A DNA stretch of 58,906 nt, taken from positions 1-58,906 of the forward strand of contig CARQVR010000015.1 of assembly GCA_949051815.1 (NCBI GenBank), in the 5' to 3' direction. The DNA is from an uncultured Lachnospiraceae bacterium (lineage in GTDB: Bacteria; Bacillota; Clostridia; Lachnospirales; Lachnospiraceae). Below the pieces are notes generated by a model. That model had not been told where the DNA came from and ran no database searches. It worked only from the letters and a program-made list of their open reading frames with translations. Shown piece after piece: positions 50,598-58,906 of the stretch. Made by a program: the position numbers and the translations under genes. Numbering within the stretch: the first letter of the stretch is position 1; each line of letters opens with the position of its first letter.

Positions 50598-51245
50598 CTA
50601 AAGTTCTTCCACAATTTCAAGACTTTTAAACGGACGGTCGATATATCGGCGGCGGTAGCCGTCAGCGATTGTCTTAAGCTGTTCGAGAACCTGCGGCGTC
50701 ACTGTGAAAGTATAGAGCTTCTCAACCGGGCTTTCCGTAATGTAATTGACCGCGTAGCAGGTGGATTCCTCCCACGCGCCCTCCCTTGGCACTCCCGGAA
50801 ACTCTCCGTTAATTACCATGGCCTTCATCTCGAATATGTACCGCACCAGCGCATTGGAAAGTCCCTCGTGCATGAGTGCACGCAGGGACTGGTAGAGAAG
50901 TTTTAACATATCCTTCTCGTCGTTATTCTCTCTCGTATAATAATCCATAACCTCCAGAAAATACATGCCGTAGAACGCGCCCTCATAATCATCCCGAAGA
51001 CCCTCAAAATAATTCGTAATCCCGGCATCCATCACATTGTATGAGGTTCTGCCCTCATACAGCTTAAAACTTCCGAAGCAAAACGGATTGGTGGCCGCAA
51101 GCAGCCTGCTGTTCGGTTTCCTCGCCCCTCTGGCGAAAGCCGATATCTTTCCACGCTCTTTTGTCAAAAGCACCACTCTTCTGTCATAATCATTTATCGG
51201 TTCAGCCTTTAAAACCATCCCCGTAATCTCTGTAATCCCCTGCAT
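50598..51245 (-). CDS. recO: DNA repair protein RecO
   Basis: The 215-residue protein starts GITEITGMVLKAEPINDYDRRV with the OB fold (VVLLTKERGKISAFARGARK, about 24-43). RecO acts with RecF/RecR to load RecA on gapped DNA. It is shorter than many RecO proteins and lacks the C-terminal zinc-finger cysteines; only one Cys is in the C-terminal half. It overlaps the yqzL-like gene by 44 nt in another frame. Confidence 0.9.
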   Translation of the reverse strand: MQGITEITGMVLKAEPINDYDRRVVLLTKERGKISAFARGARKPNSRLLAATNPFCFGSFKLYEGRTSYNVMDAGITNYFEGLRDDYEGAFYGMYFLEVMDYYTRENNDEKDMLKLLYQSLRALMHEGLSNALVRYIFEMKAMVINGEFPGVPREGAWEESTCYAVNYITESPVEKLYTFTVTPQVLEQLKTIADGYRRRYIDRPFKSLEIVEEL

Positions 51246-51369
51246 GAGAATGCTCCTCTGACTGCTCTGTCACTTCCTGCTCCTCTTGTCTCGATGCATC
51301 TTTATAGGCCAGAAAATCTTCGACTTTCCCTGTGGCCATAAACTGCTCCCAGTAATTTAATCCCTTCAT
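51202..51369 (-). CDS. yqzL: YqzL-like small protein
   Basis: The 55-residue protein starts MKGLNYWEQFMATGKVEDFL and then runs into an acidic Glu/Gln-rich tail. W-x-x-F-x-x-T-G-x-V-x-x-F/Y-L-x-Y-K matches the small YqzL proteins that Bacillus encodes between era and recO, and the position here is the same. Its end overlaps the first 44 nt of recO. Function unknown in any organism as far as I know. Too short for automatic ORF lists. Confidence 0.75.
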   Translation of the reverse strand: MKGLNYWEQFMATGKVEDFLAYKDASRQEEQEVTEQSEEHSHAGDYRDYGDGFKG

Positions 51370-51428
51370 CTTACGCCCCCTGATACGTTATCACTCACAA
51401 CACTTAGGGTTCGCAGATTTGTATGATT

Positions 51429-52409
51429 CTATTCTGTATCGCCGGGATTATAACCAAAATTTTTGAGCAGGAAATCGCTGTCCCGCCAGTCCTTTTTCAC
51501 CCGCACCCAGAGCTTCAGATTCACCTGATTTTCCACCAGCTCCTCAATATCCCTGCGCGCCATGGAACCGATCTTCTTAAGCATCGCCCCCTGTTTCCCG
51601 ATGATGATACCCTTGTGGGAATCCTTCTCGCAGACGATGGTTGCCTCAATGTCCACAATCTTCTTTTTAAACTTCATCTGCTCGATGGTCACGGCTATGC
51701 CGTGGGGAATCTCCTCCTCCAGACAGCGAAGCGCCTTCTCCCGGATCAGCTCCGCCACAATCTGCCGCACCGGCTGGTCCGTCACCGTCTCTTCATCATA
51801 GAAGGGTTCGCCGTAAGGCAGATACTTCATAATACAGTCAATGAGTATCTGCATCCCGTCCTTTTTCAGTGCGGAAACCGGCACGATCTCCGCAAAATCA
51901 AGTTCCTTTCTGTAGGCGTCGATATAGGTGAGAAGCAGCTCCTTCTTCACCGTATCAATCTTATTTATCACAAGAATAACAGGTGTTTTTGTTTTCTTCA
52001 ACTGCTCGATAATGTGCTTCTCTCCCGCGCCAATATAATCAGACGGCTCTACCAGCCAGAGAATCACATCCACCTCGGACAGCGTCCGCTCCGCTGCATC
52101 CACCATATAATCACCCAGCTTATTCTTTGCCTTATGGATGCCTGGCGTATCCAGAAACACAATTTGTCCCTCCTCACAGGTGTATACGGTCCTGATTCTG
52201 TTTCTGGTCGTCTGCGGTTTCTTTGATGTAATGGCGATCTTCTGGCCGATCAGCGCATTCATCAGCGTGGATTTTCCTACGTTCGGCCTGCCGATCAGCG
52301 TGACAAAGCCGGATTTCAGCTTCTGATTGTCCTGTCCGTTGTTCTGCAGCCCGTCTTCCGGTCCATCCTTCCGTTCCATTTCCCCGTTATTATAAATATC
52401 ATCTGTCAT
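51429..52409 (-). CDS. era: GTPase Era
   Basis: The 326-residue protein has a Ras-like GTPase domain, LIGRPNVGKSTLMNALIG (about 34-51; P-loop), TTRNRIRTV (switch I), DTPGIHK (G3) and NKID (G4), followed by a KH domain with GKQGAMLKKIG (about 260-270). It binds 16S rRNA and helps 30S assembly. The open frame runs further upstream to 52649 but overlaps the DUF4349 gene; ATG at 52409 (AGGATG 7-8 nt upstream) or 52418 is more likely. Confidence 0.95.
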   Translation of the reverse strand: MTDDIYNNGEMERKDGPEDGLQNNGQDNQKLKSGFVTLIGRPNVGKSTLMNALIGQKIAITSKKPQTTRNRIRTVYTCEEGQIVFLDTPGIHKAKNKLGDYMVDAAERTLSEVDVILWLVEPSDYIGAGEKHIIEQLKKTKTPVILVINKIDTVKKELLLTYIDAYRKELDFAEIVPVSALKKDGMQILIDCIMKYLPYGEPFYDEETVTDQPVRQIVAELIREKALRCLEEEIPHGIAVTIEQMKFKKKIVDIEATIVCEKDSHKGIIIGKQGAMLKKIGSMARRDIEELVENQVNLKLWVRVKKDWRDSDFLLKNFGYNPGDTE

Positions 52410-52428
52410 TTTATTCATCCTGTTTCTT

Positions 52429-53724
52429 TTATTCTCCGCCTGTTTTCCTTGTCTGTTTTCCCTTTGCGCCCTGTTCTGCGTCTGCTTCCCGCTCTGTGGC
52501 TGTCCGGACTGCGCCCTCTTTTGCACCTGCTTCCTGCTCCGCGCCCGCCTTCTGCACCTTTTCGGTCGCTTTTTCCTCTCTGCGTCTGCTCCAGACTTCC
52601 CGGACCAGCTCCGCCCGTCTGCTGTACCTCTCCCGCATTCTGCCCGCATAACGGCTTCTGATAAACCATTTGATCAGAGAACGCAGAATAAGAATGATGA
52701 CCACAATCGAAAGCAGTCCCGCAACAAAATAGGGAATGTCGATCACCAGACCGATGGCAAAATCCCGGATGCCCAGTCCGATATCCTCCAGGCTCTTCAT
52801 AAAGCCTCTCTCAATCCGCTGCCATACCGTAGCCGTCTCCGGCGCCGAATAGCTCCTGACCTCCTCGAGGTTAAGATATAACGTGCTGTAGTCAATCTGA
52901 TTGTCATAGGTACGAAGCTGGGATTCCATGCTCTCAAGCTGATAGCGAACCTCGGAAAGCCGCCCCTCTATGGCAATGATATCCTCCACCGTCTCCGCCT
53001 TCTCCATCAGCGCAAGCAGTCTCTCCTGCTCCGTGAGAAGCGCTTTTTTATGGCTCTCCAGGTCCACATACCGTAATGTGACATCCTCCACGTTCTCGGA
53101 CCGGCTGGTCACATTGACCTGCTCCCCGAACTGCGCAAGAAAACCGTCCAGCTTCTCCTTCGGCACGCGGGCCGTCAGGCTGGCACAGCGCTGTTTTACT
53201 CTCTGGTTTTCCACATAATAGCTGTTCACATCATAGACCGAAATACTCTCTATGTAACCGCCAAGAGCCTCCACCTGCTTTTGCAGGGCGGGCACAAGCG
53301 TGTCAAAGTCCTCCGTCTCCGCAGAGATATTCACGGTCTTAATCAGCTTGCGCGAAGTCTCCGGTGCGGCCACCGCGTCCTGTCCGCCTGCCTCCTGAAA
53401 AGATCCGTCTCCGCCGCCTGCCTCTTCTGCTGCGGCAGCTTCATCCATCGTGTCATATTTATAGGTTTCTGCGCTGCGCACTGCGCCGCTGTTTAAGACG
53501 GCGCCGTCGTCATAGGCTGCCGTATCATAAGCCATACCGCTCTCGCTCGCAATCTCTTCCATCGCAGCGGCCGGTGCACCCGCTCCTGTCCCGGCATATG
53601 TGGAGGCGGAACCGCCGCACGCAGAAATAACAGATGCTATTACAAAAATCATCGGAATCAGCCGCATCCTGACTCCCTTTTTCCTCTTCACACCGCTCTC
53701 ATTCATCTTCCTTTTCCCACTCAT
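52429..53724 (-). CDS. DUF4349 membrane lipoprotein-like protein
   Basis: The 431-residue protein has a lipoprotein-type signal ending VISACGG (about residue 36), an Ala/Gly/acidic linker, then the DUF4349 core: NISAETEDFDTLVPALQKQVEALGG, followed by a coiled coil (about 215-275: LVDLESHKKALLTEQERLLALMEKAETVEDII is typical) and one transmembrane helix (about 310-345). The C-terminal 75 residues are Arg/Glu/Lys/Ala-rich. Start ATG 53724 with GGAGG 7 nt upstream. Role unknown in the family. Confidence 0.85.
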   Translation of the reverse strand: MSGKRKMNESGVKRKKGVRMRLIPMIFVIASVISACGGSASTYAGTGAGAPAAAMEEIASESGMAYDTAAYDDGAVLNSGAVRSAETYKYDTMDEAAAAEEAGGGDGSFQEAGGQDAVAAPETSRKLIKTVNISAETEDFDTLVPALQKQVEALGGYIESISVYDVNSYYVENQRVKQRCASLTARVPKEKLDGFLAQFGEQVNVTSRSENVEDVTLRYVDLESHKKALLTEQERLLALMEKAETVEDIIAIEGRLSEVRYQLESMESQLRTYDNQIDYSTLYLNLEEVRSYSAPETATVWQRIERGFMKSLEDIGLGIRDFAIGLVIDIPYFVAGLLSIVVIILILRSLIKWFIRSRYAGRMRERYSRRAELVREVWSRRREEKATEKVQKAGAEQEAGAKEGAVRTATEREADAEQGAKGKQTRKTGGE

Positions 53725-53962
53725 CATGATTCCTCCCTTTCTCAAATGCTTTTTCCAGGTAATTACGAAACTCATCAAATCTTAGCTAAAGAGTTGCGCA
53801 AACGCCTGAATGCTTTTTCAGGTAACCGCAACATGCCTCCGGGCACACATGCATGAAGTCTGCATCGCCTTTCGAGACTATCTGTTCCCGGTCAGCCTGT
53901 TCTATCAGTAATACCTCTCAGGAAAGGGAAACGTTGCATATTTATAAAATAACATACGGTTT

Positions 53963-56884
53963 TTAATGTGTCAAATATTCCACAGAACCAAAAATGTCCT
54001 TCTGCTCCTTAATTTTCTCCTCATTGCCCACCACGCACAGACATTCGTCCTCCATAAAAGCGCGGATGTGCGCCGCCAGCTTCCGAATGGTCTCCGCATC
54101 CGCGGCAAGCAGCTCGTCACGCTCCCGCTGCACTCTGTCGAAGGAAAGCCCCGTCATAAATCCCGAAAGAGAATAGTTTCCCTTCGCCGCCGGTGTGAGC
54201 GGCATATCCAGCGCGCTGACCGCCCCGATAATATACTGGGTCATGGTGCGCTCATCGGCCTCGAAGGACGCCACAAAGTCCGCCGCCTTCTCATAAACCT
54301 CTATCGTCTTCTCCAGATTCGGATCCCTGTAAGACACAAAATAGCTCTCTCCGGTCTTTCCGAACTGACACATACAGCCGTAGGCGCCGCCTCTGACGCG
54401 CACCTGCATCCACAGATACTCATAACTCATCACAACCTTGAGCACACGGAGCGCCCCCGTGTAGGAAAGTCCCTTGTTCGCGTAATTGCCCGCCCGGCAG
54501 ACATACTGGATCTGGGCGGAGCTCATAAGCCCTTCATTCTTTTTCACAGGCTGCGGTACATAAGGTTTCCCTTCCACCGGCTCCCTGTGAAGCTTCGACT
54601 TTAACCCTTCAATCAGCGTCTCAATCTGCGCAAGTCCGCTCCTCTCAGCCGTATAATCCACCATCAGGTTCTCCGGCCGGAAAATGCAGTGCACCAGCCG
54701 CTCCATATTGGCGGAGAGCGCTTCTTTCTTCCCCTCAAAGTCTTTCTCAAGCGTCTCCAGCAGACGGTAAAACGCAAGACCGTTCACCTGATCCATCAGA
54801 TGGGCCTGTTTCGACAGATAAGATAACGCCTGTCCCGCCGCCAGGGAATGCCCTGCGGACATCATCTGCGCCTGCTTGTCGGAGCGGTTCTCCGCCACCA
54901 GCTCAAAAAGGCGTCTGGCGTCTGTATAGACCGACTCAGTCAACACTTCCGCCGCCAGTTCAAACGCCTTCGGCAGGTTCTCATACAGCGTCTTTACCTT
55001 CAAGTCGAAAGTCAGTTTATACTCGGACAGATGATCCGCGTTCGTGTAAACGTTCACCGCAGGCGCCATCCCGCCTGTCTGCAAATGAATCTCATTGTAA
55101 AGTTCACTGTAGGATCGCTTTTCGGTGTCCACCAGACCGAGCATCACCTGCAAAAGCCCCACATAGGGGAACAGCTCCTCCGGTACCTGCCGCAGATCAA
55201 AGAGAAAACGAAGGTAACCGATGCCGTTCGTATAAATCTCATGGTAAAGAAGCGTTGTCTCCCCTGCATGAAGCACCTCATTGCAGTAAGGGCGCGCCTT
55301 TTTCCCGATATCTTCTCTGGACAGAAGCGGTATCTTTTTCAGATCTTCCTCACTGTCCGGCGCCTCCTGATACGCGGCAAGCGCCTCCGTCTCCGCCACA
55401 ATCCGCGCGATCTCCTCCTGCGTCATCGCCGCTTTCTTTGCAGCAAGCTTCTCCGCCAGAGCCTTATCCCGTCTCCCCGTAAGCCCTTTTACGGGATGCA
55501 CCACCACAACGCTCTTGTGCGTATTGTCCAGAAGGAGACGCTTTAACATTTCCTCATAAAAAGACGTATCCACCTCTTTCTTAAGCGTCCTGTAAGTCTC
55601 ATCCAGCTCCAGATAGTCAAAGGGCTTCTCATCATCATAAAGCCATGTCTCAAACATCTGCAGGCCATACATCAGCCCCTTCGGGTAGGAGCCGTAATCC
55701 GCCTCCCGGTACTTAAACTCGTCGTGGTTTAACGCTGCCTTAAGCGACTTCTTATCCACACCGTCCTCAGAAAGACTCTGAAAGGTATCTTCTATAATCT
55801 TTACAAAACGCTCCCGCTGCTCCCCTTCCGCGTTCTTTGCCACGATGGAGAAGTAGGGCTGTTTCACGTCCGCCTCGTAAAAGCTGCTGATATCCGTACC
55901 GATTCCCGCATCCAGAAGCGCCTTTCTCACAGGCGCGCCCGGTGCACCCACCACCGCGTCCGCAAGCGCCTGAAATCCCACGCACACCTTGCGGTCCAGA
56001 CTCTCTCCAAGTGAAACGTTATAGGAAAGATAGGTATTGCCCTCCTCCGGCTCACTCTCCATGATCGGGTACTCTTTCTCCACAAGCACGCTCTTCTGAA
56101 ACGGCGGCTCCGCAGCCGGGGCGGAATCCACCGAAAGCGCCTCGTATTTGGACAAATACTCCCTGTCCAGATATGCAAGCCGCTCCTCCGGATCCATATC
56201 TCCGTAAAGATAGATATAACTGTTTGACGGATGATAATATCTCTGATGGAAAGCCAGAAAATCCTCGTAGGTCAGCTCCGGAATCACATCCGGGTCGCCG
56301 CCCGACTCCACCGCGTAGGACGTGTGGGGATAAAGGGAGTTCATAATCTCCCTGTAAAGCACATCGTCCGGGGAAGAAAACGCCCCCTTCATTTCATTGT
56401 AGACCACGCCGTTGATGGTCAGCTCATCATCCGCACTCTCCAATTCGTAGTGCCACCCTTCCTGCCGGAAAATCTTCTCTTCCCGGTAGATATTCGGGTG
56501 AAGCACCGCGTCCAGATACACGTCCATCAGGTTCTTAAAGTCCTTATCGTTGCAGCTCGCCACCGGATAAACCGTTTTGTCAGGGTAAGTCATGGCATTT
56601 AAGAACGTGTTTAAAGAGCCTTTCGCCAGCTCGATAAAGGGATCCTTAACCGGATATTTCTCAGATCCGCACAGCACCGTGTGCTCGATAATATGCGCCA
56701 CCCCCGTGCTGTCCTTTGGCGGCGTGCGGAACCCGATATAGAACACCTTGTTCTCATCGTCGTTAGAAAGAAGCGCCACCCGCGCCCCTGTCTTGTTATG
56801 TTTCAGAAGATACCCGTCCGATTTCAGTTCTTCGATCCTCTGTTTTGAAATGACGGTATACGCCTGTAAGTTTTCTAAATTCAT
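53963..56884 (-). CDS. M16C insulinase-type metallopeptidase (PreP/Cym1-like)
   Basis: The 973-residue protein has the inverted zinc motif HxxEH as HIIEHTVLC (about 64-72) near the N-terminus, with a downstream Glu in the following helix. The full-length two-lobed, four-domain form matches presequence-protease-like M16C enzymes. These degrade short peptides in a closed chamber. No signal peptide, so it should be cytoplasmic. It starts with AGAGAGGAGC upstream and has a gap of 347 nt to the next gene, filled by repeats. Confidence 0.94.
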   Translation of the reverse strand: MNLENLQAYTVISKQRIEELKSDGYLLKHNKTGARVALLSNDDENKVFYIGFRTPPKDSTGVAHIIEHTVLCGSEKYPVKDPFIELAKGSLNTFLNAMTYPDKTVYPVASCNDKDFKNLMDVYLDAVLHPNIYREEKIFRQEGWHYELESADDELTINGVVYNEMKGAFSSPDDVLYREIMNSLYPHTSYAVESGGDPDVIPELTYEDFLAFHQRYYHPSNSYIYLYGDMDPEERLAYLDREYLSKYEALSVDSAPAAEPPFQKSVLVEKEYPIMESEPEEGNTYLSYNVSLGESLDRKVCVGFQALADAVVGAPGAPVRKALLDAGIGTDISSFYEADVKQPYFSIVAKNAEGEQRERFVKIIEDTFQSLSEDGVDKKSLKAALNHDEFKYREADYGSYPKGLMYGLQMFETWLYDDEKPFDYLELDETYRTLKKEVDTSFYEEMLKRLLLDNTHKSVVVVHPVKGLTGRRDKALAEKLAAKKAAMTQEEIARIVAETEALAAYQEAPDSEEDLKKIPLLSREDIGKKARPYCNEVLHAGETTLLYHEIYTNGIGYLRFLFDLRQVPEELFPYVGLLQVMLGLVDTEKRSYSELYNEIHLQTGGMAPAVNVYTNADHLSEYKLTFDLKVKTLYENLPKAFELAAEVLTESVYTDARRLFELVAENRSDKQAQMMSAGHSLAAGQALSYLSKQAHLMDQVNGLAFYRLLETLEKDFEGKKEALSANMERLVHCIFRPENLMVDYTAERSGLAQIETLIEGLKSKLHREPVEGKPYVPQPVKKNEGLMSSAQIQYVCRAGNYANKGLSYTGALRVLKVVMSYEYLWMQVRVRGGAYGCMCQFGKTGESYFVSYRDPNLEKTIEVYEKAADFVASFEADERTMTQYIIGAVSALDMPLTPAAKGNYSLSGFMTGLSFDRVQRERDELLAADAETIRKLAAHIRAFMEDECLCVVGNEEKIKEQKDIFGSVEYLTH

Positions 56885-56933
56885 TTATGCTCCTCTCTTT
56901 ATTCCACACCGCTTGTTTTAATCCTGCACTCTG

Positions 56934-57131
56934 CATTTACGGAGAATACCACCCTCTGGCACTCTTCATTTACAGAGAATGCCGCTCTCTGGCATCCCTC
57001 ATTTGCAGAGAATGCCGCTCTCTGACACCCTTCGTTTACAGAGAATGCCGCTCTCTGACACCCTTCATTTACAGAGAATGCTGCTCTCTGGCACTCTTCA
57101 TTTACGGAGAATGCCGCATTTTTGGCATTCT
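56934..57131. repeat. 6 x 33-nt tandem array derived from the structured repeat
   Basis: Six units of 33 nt start at 56934, 56967, 57000, 57033, 57066 and 57099. The core is CATTTACAGAGAATGCC then a 7-nt spacer then GGCATCCCT or variants, that is, hairpin 1 of the double-hairpin repeat plus a spacer. Unit 6 is hairpin 1 of copy 3. Two of the units have GACAC in place of GGCAT and have lost the pairing. The array is not a CRISPR: there are no unique spacers. Confidence 0.85.
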
Positions 57132-57200
57132 CCTGTGTGAGACATAGTGCTTCTTCACGAAGCAGCCTCTGCTGCAAGTGTCTAGAAGCACTTCTCACAC
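57106..57200. repeat. Double-hairpin structured repeat, copy 3
   Basis: Hairpin 1: GGAGAATGCC (57106-57115) with GGCATTCTCC (57124-57133). Hairpin 2: GTGTGAGA / TCTCACAC (57135-57142 and 57193-57200), AGTGCTTCT / AGAAGCACT (57146-57154 and 57184-57192), CAC / GTG and GCAGC / GCTGC. Compared with copies 1 and 2 both sides of each stem have changed, keeping the pairing. The rest of 56885-57231 is the array and short flanks; no gene. Confidence 0.8.
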
Positions 57201-57231
57201 TAGTATACCACCGTCTGGAAAAATTATCTAT

Positions 57232-57999
57232 CTACGTTTTCCCGAAAACACCGACCTCCACACGGTCCTTCCCTTTCCTGCTCACGCCTGTCTGTCCGTA
57301 AAAAATAAATTTCCCGAATCCGCGCACGGTGACGGCGTCCCCCTCCTTTAGCTGGCAGGAAAGGTTCTGCGTCTGTATGCCGTTTATAAAAATACGACCG
57401 TTATTAAATAATTCACGGCTCTCCTCTCTGGATAGATTGTACACCTTGGAGATCACACCGTCGGCTCTGGGAGAAGCCACCGTCACCGAAATCCGCTCCG
57501 GCTCTGCCTGTTCCGGCACGATTTCCCCTTCCGCCCGCTTGCAGGCGACATTCGTATGCCTTACTCTGTCCAGATTTTCCACAATATAATCCGCGATGTT
57601 TTCATGGCAGAAAAGCAGGGCGCCCTTTTCTTTCACAAAAAAATCGCCCACCACATCCCGCTCGATCCCCAGATTCATCACCGCGCCGAGAAAATCCCGG
57701 TGAGTCAGGTTCTCCGCAAACTTAGGAGTCCTTGGCCAAATCTCCATGCACACAATGGGAAACGCTTCCTCGTAGCCCGGATCGCCGAAACGGATGATCT
57801 TTCTCTCGCTAAACGGCGCACCGCCCTCCATCCTGACCCCCGCGTAAGAAACTTCCCGTTCCACCGCATAGTATGCCTGCTGCTCGGCAAGCCCCAGAAA
57901 GGGCGTGTATGTATATATATTGCGGCTGTACGCCTTATCCGCCAGCTCGATCAGTCTCTTTTTCAACTGCTGTATGTCCTTTTCGTCCGTGACCGCCAT
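57232..57999 (-). CDS. S4-domain RNA-binding protein (YlmH-like)
   Basis: The 255-residue protein has a central domain with the YlmH-type pattern (THRDFLGAVMNLGIERDVVGDF, about 98-119), then an S4 RNA-binding domain (LSREESRELFNNGRIFINGIQTQ, about 190-212). YlmH members bind ribosome-associated RNA and sit in the sep/division gene group in many Firmicutes; here it is apart from division genes. ATG at 57999 with GGAGG upstream; the longer in-frame start at 58062 is less likely. Confidence 0.88.
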   Translation of the reverse strand: MAVTDEKDIQQLKKRLIELADKAYSRNIYTYTPFLGLAEQQAYYAVEREVSYAGVRMEGGAPFSERKIIRFGDPGYEEAFPIVCMEIWPRTPKFAENLTHRDFLGAVMNLGIERDVVGDFFVKEKGALLFCHENIADYIVENLDRVRHTNVACKRAEGEIVPEQAEPERISVTVASPRADGVISKVYNLSREESRELFNNGRIFINGIQTQNLSCQLKEGDAVTVRGFGKFIFYGQTGVSRKGKDRVEVGVFGKT

Positions 58000-58074
58000 A
58001 CTTTCTCCTCCAAAATGAATCCACATTTTTGATCCGTTCCAGCCAATGCGCCTTTTGGTCACATGTAAATACCG

Positions 58075-58875
58075 TTACGACCCGCTCGACTGGTAATGTC
58101 TGACGCCGAATCGCCACAGCGCATAGGACGGCAGCAAAAACCAGACCGCCAGCAGCGGGACAAAGATCAAAAACAGGCTGTTGTCCCTGTCCAGAATATA
58201 TAAAAGCGGATAATATTGTATCAGCGCATAAGGGATGAGAAAGGTTGTCACTAGCAGCGTCTTCTTCCCGTAGATGCTGACCGGGTATTTCCCGTACTCC
58301 CTCGCCCCGTCCGTGAGGATGTTCATAAACTCCAATCCCTCCAGTGTAAAAAAGCACAGCGCGGCACGAATCAGAAACAGCCCTGAGAAAACGGCGCATC
58401 CCCCAATCAGCATAAAAATAACTGCTGTAATCTTAAGAAAATTCCACTCCACGCCGCATTGGGACACCCCGTAACAGAACATGACCACCGCCTGCAGCAT
58501 CCTGCCGATTCTCGTCAGCTCAAACTTGCTTCCCAGCACCTGCAATATCTCATTCCTGGGGCGTACCAGCACCTGATCAAAACTGCCAGTGCGCACCATT
58601 TCCGGGAAAAGATCGAACCCTCTGGCAAGCATCTCTGCCAGGGAAAATTCCAGAAGCACCACGGAAAAACAAAGCAGCACCTCGCTGTAGGTGAACCCGC
58701 CCACCGACTGAAACCGCCGGAACATAAAATAAATCCCGAGAAACACGTTAAAGGACACCAGAAACTGCCCCAGGACCGTCAGAAAAAAGGAAGTCTTATA
58801 CTGCATCGCGCTTCTCACATTGATCGACAAGTAATGCCCGTATAGCCTGACGGCGCCCTTCCGTTTTAACAACAT
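58075..58875 (-). CDS. ABC-2 family transporter permease (DUF990-like)
   Basis: The 266-residue protein has six hydrophobic segments and the middle signature PRNEILQVLGSKFELTRIGR (about 106-125) of the ABC-2_membrane_6/DUF990 group. Genes of this group come in pairs with an ABC ATPase for export. Starts MLLKRKGAVRLYG with GGGAGGATGAGGCG upstream, overlapping the probable end of another gene at 58880. Confidence 0.85.
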   Translation of the reverse strand: MLLKRKGAVRLYGHYLSINVRSAMQYKTSFFLTVLGQFLVSFNVFLGIYFMFRRFQSVGGFTYSEVLLCFSVVLLEFSLAEMLARGFDLFPEMVRTGSFDQVLVRPRNEILQVLGSKFELTRIGRMLQAVVMFCYGVSQCGVEWNFLKITAVIFMLIGGCAVFSGLFLIRAALCFFTLEGLEFMNILTDGAREYGKYPVSIYGKKTLLVTTFLIPYALIQYYPLLYILDRDNSLFLIFVPLLAVWFLLPSYALWRFGVRHYQSSGS

Positions 58876-58879
58876 CGCC

Positions 58880-58906
58880 TCATCCTCCCTGTATCGTCGC
58901 TTTCTT
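58880..58906 (-). CDS. C-terminus of an upstream gene (partial)
   Basis: The last 9 codons of an open frame encode KKATIQGG then a stop, 4 nt before the permease ATG. This is consistent with the sister permease usually encoded next to it, but only 27 nt are visible. Confidence 0.35.
   Translation of the reverse strand, partial: KKATIQGG

Noticed and set aside
52410..52649. N-terminal extension of Era of about 80 residues
   Set aside because: It overlaps the end of the DUF4349 gene and has low-complexity composition. Era homologues start near the 52409 ATG.
56934..57131. Possible CRISPR array
   Set aside because: The units follow each other without unique spacers and vary in sequence; no cas genes are near.
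56899..57198. A 99-residue minus-strand frame with 11-residue repeats and an 86-residue plus-strand frame over the same array
   Set aside because: The frames are open only because the 33-nt DNA repeat is a multiple of three. They overlap the structured repeat and lack a ribosome-binding site.

Overview
The window reads as chromosome of an anaerobic, motile, gut-type Clostridia, most likely Lachnospiraceae. The evidence is a complete Rnf complex in the order C-D-G-E-A-B, a sodium-translocating decarboxylase cluster, the YqzL-RecO-Era and ScpA-ScpB arrangements, RNHCP and CD3324-type small proteins, and a flagellin with a built-in zinc protease. The family assignment is inferred from gene content. 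No phage, transposase, CRISPR array, rRNA or tRNA was seen. Nearly every gene lies on the minus strand; the only confident plus-strand gene is a YprB-type nuclease at 15993-17096.

Layout. 1-3362: an ABC ATPase (partial), a membrane protein and an ECF sigma factor, then a lipoprotein, an RNHCP protein and a CD3324-type regulator. 3588-5954: two envelope proteins behind a ferredoxin-domain aldo/keto reductase. 6008-10535: a five-gene TerY-type phosphorylation cassette (kinase, BspA-type LRR protein, VWA protein, PP2C phosphatase, TerY-C zinc protein). 10536-10788: two copies of a structured repeat. 10789-15834: rnfCDGEAB. 15993-18117: nuclease, a hairpin-rich convergent gap and cheR. 18182-23724: tetR, rpiR, a HI0933-type flavoprotein, cmk, ispH and rpsA. 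23870-32020: a 2716-residue secreted surface protein. 32215-37468: a sodium-pump decarboxylase operon. 37576-45350: two D,D-carboxypeptidases, a zinc-ribbon protein, flagellinolysin, scpB, scpA, a phosphoesterase and rpsU. 45513-58906: alaS, glyS, a lipoprotein, recO, a yqzL-like gene, era, a DUF4349 protein, an M16C peptidase, a repeat array, an S4-domain protein and ABC-2 permeases.

How the parts fit. The Rnf complex (ferredoxin:NAD, Na+ or H+ pumping) and the decarboxylase (Na+ pumping) both serve membrane energetics. The kinase/phosphatase/VWA/TerY-C set is a signalling unit whose output is unknown. The flagellin gene sits behind a sigma-D-like promoter and has a 12-G tract at the ribosome-binding position.

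Most notable signals: (1) the five-gene TerY-type cassette with an LRR partner; (2) a family of roughly 95-nt double-hairpin repeats (three good copies, one decayed) whose stems change in a compensatory way, one copy having its first hairpin expanded into a 6 x 33-nt array; (3) the protease flagellin with a possible phase-variation tract; (4) a decarboxylase operon with two different carboxyltransferases and a lipoprotein-type gamma subunit. Start codons were moved from the longest possible start where a ribosome-binding site supported it.
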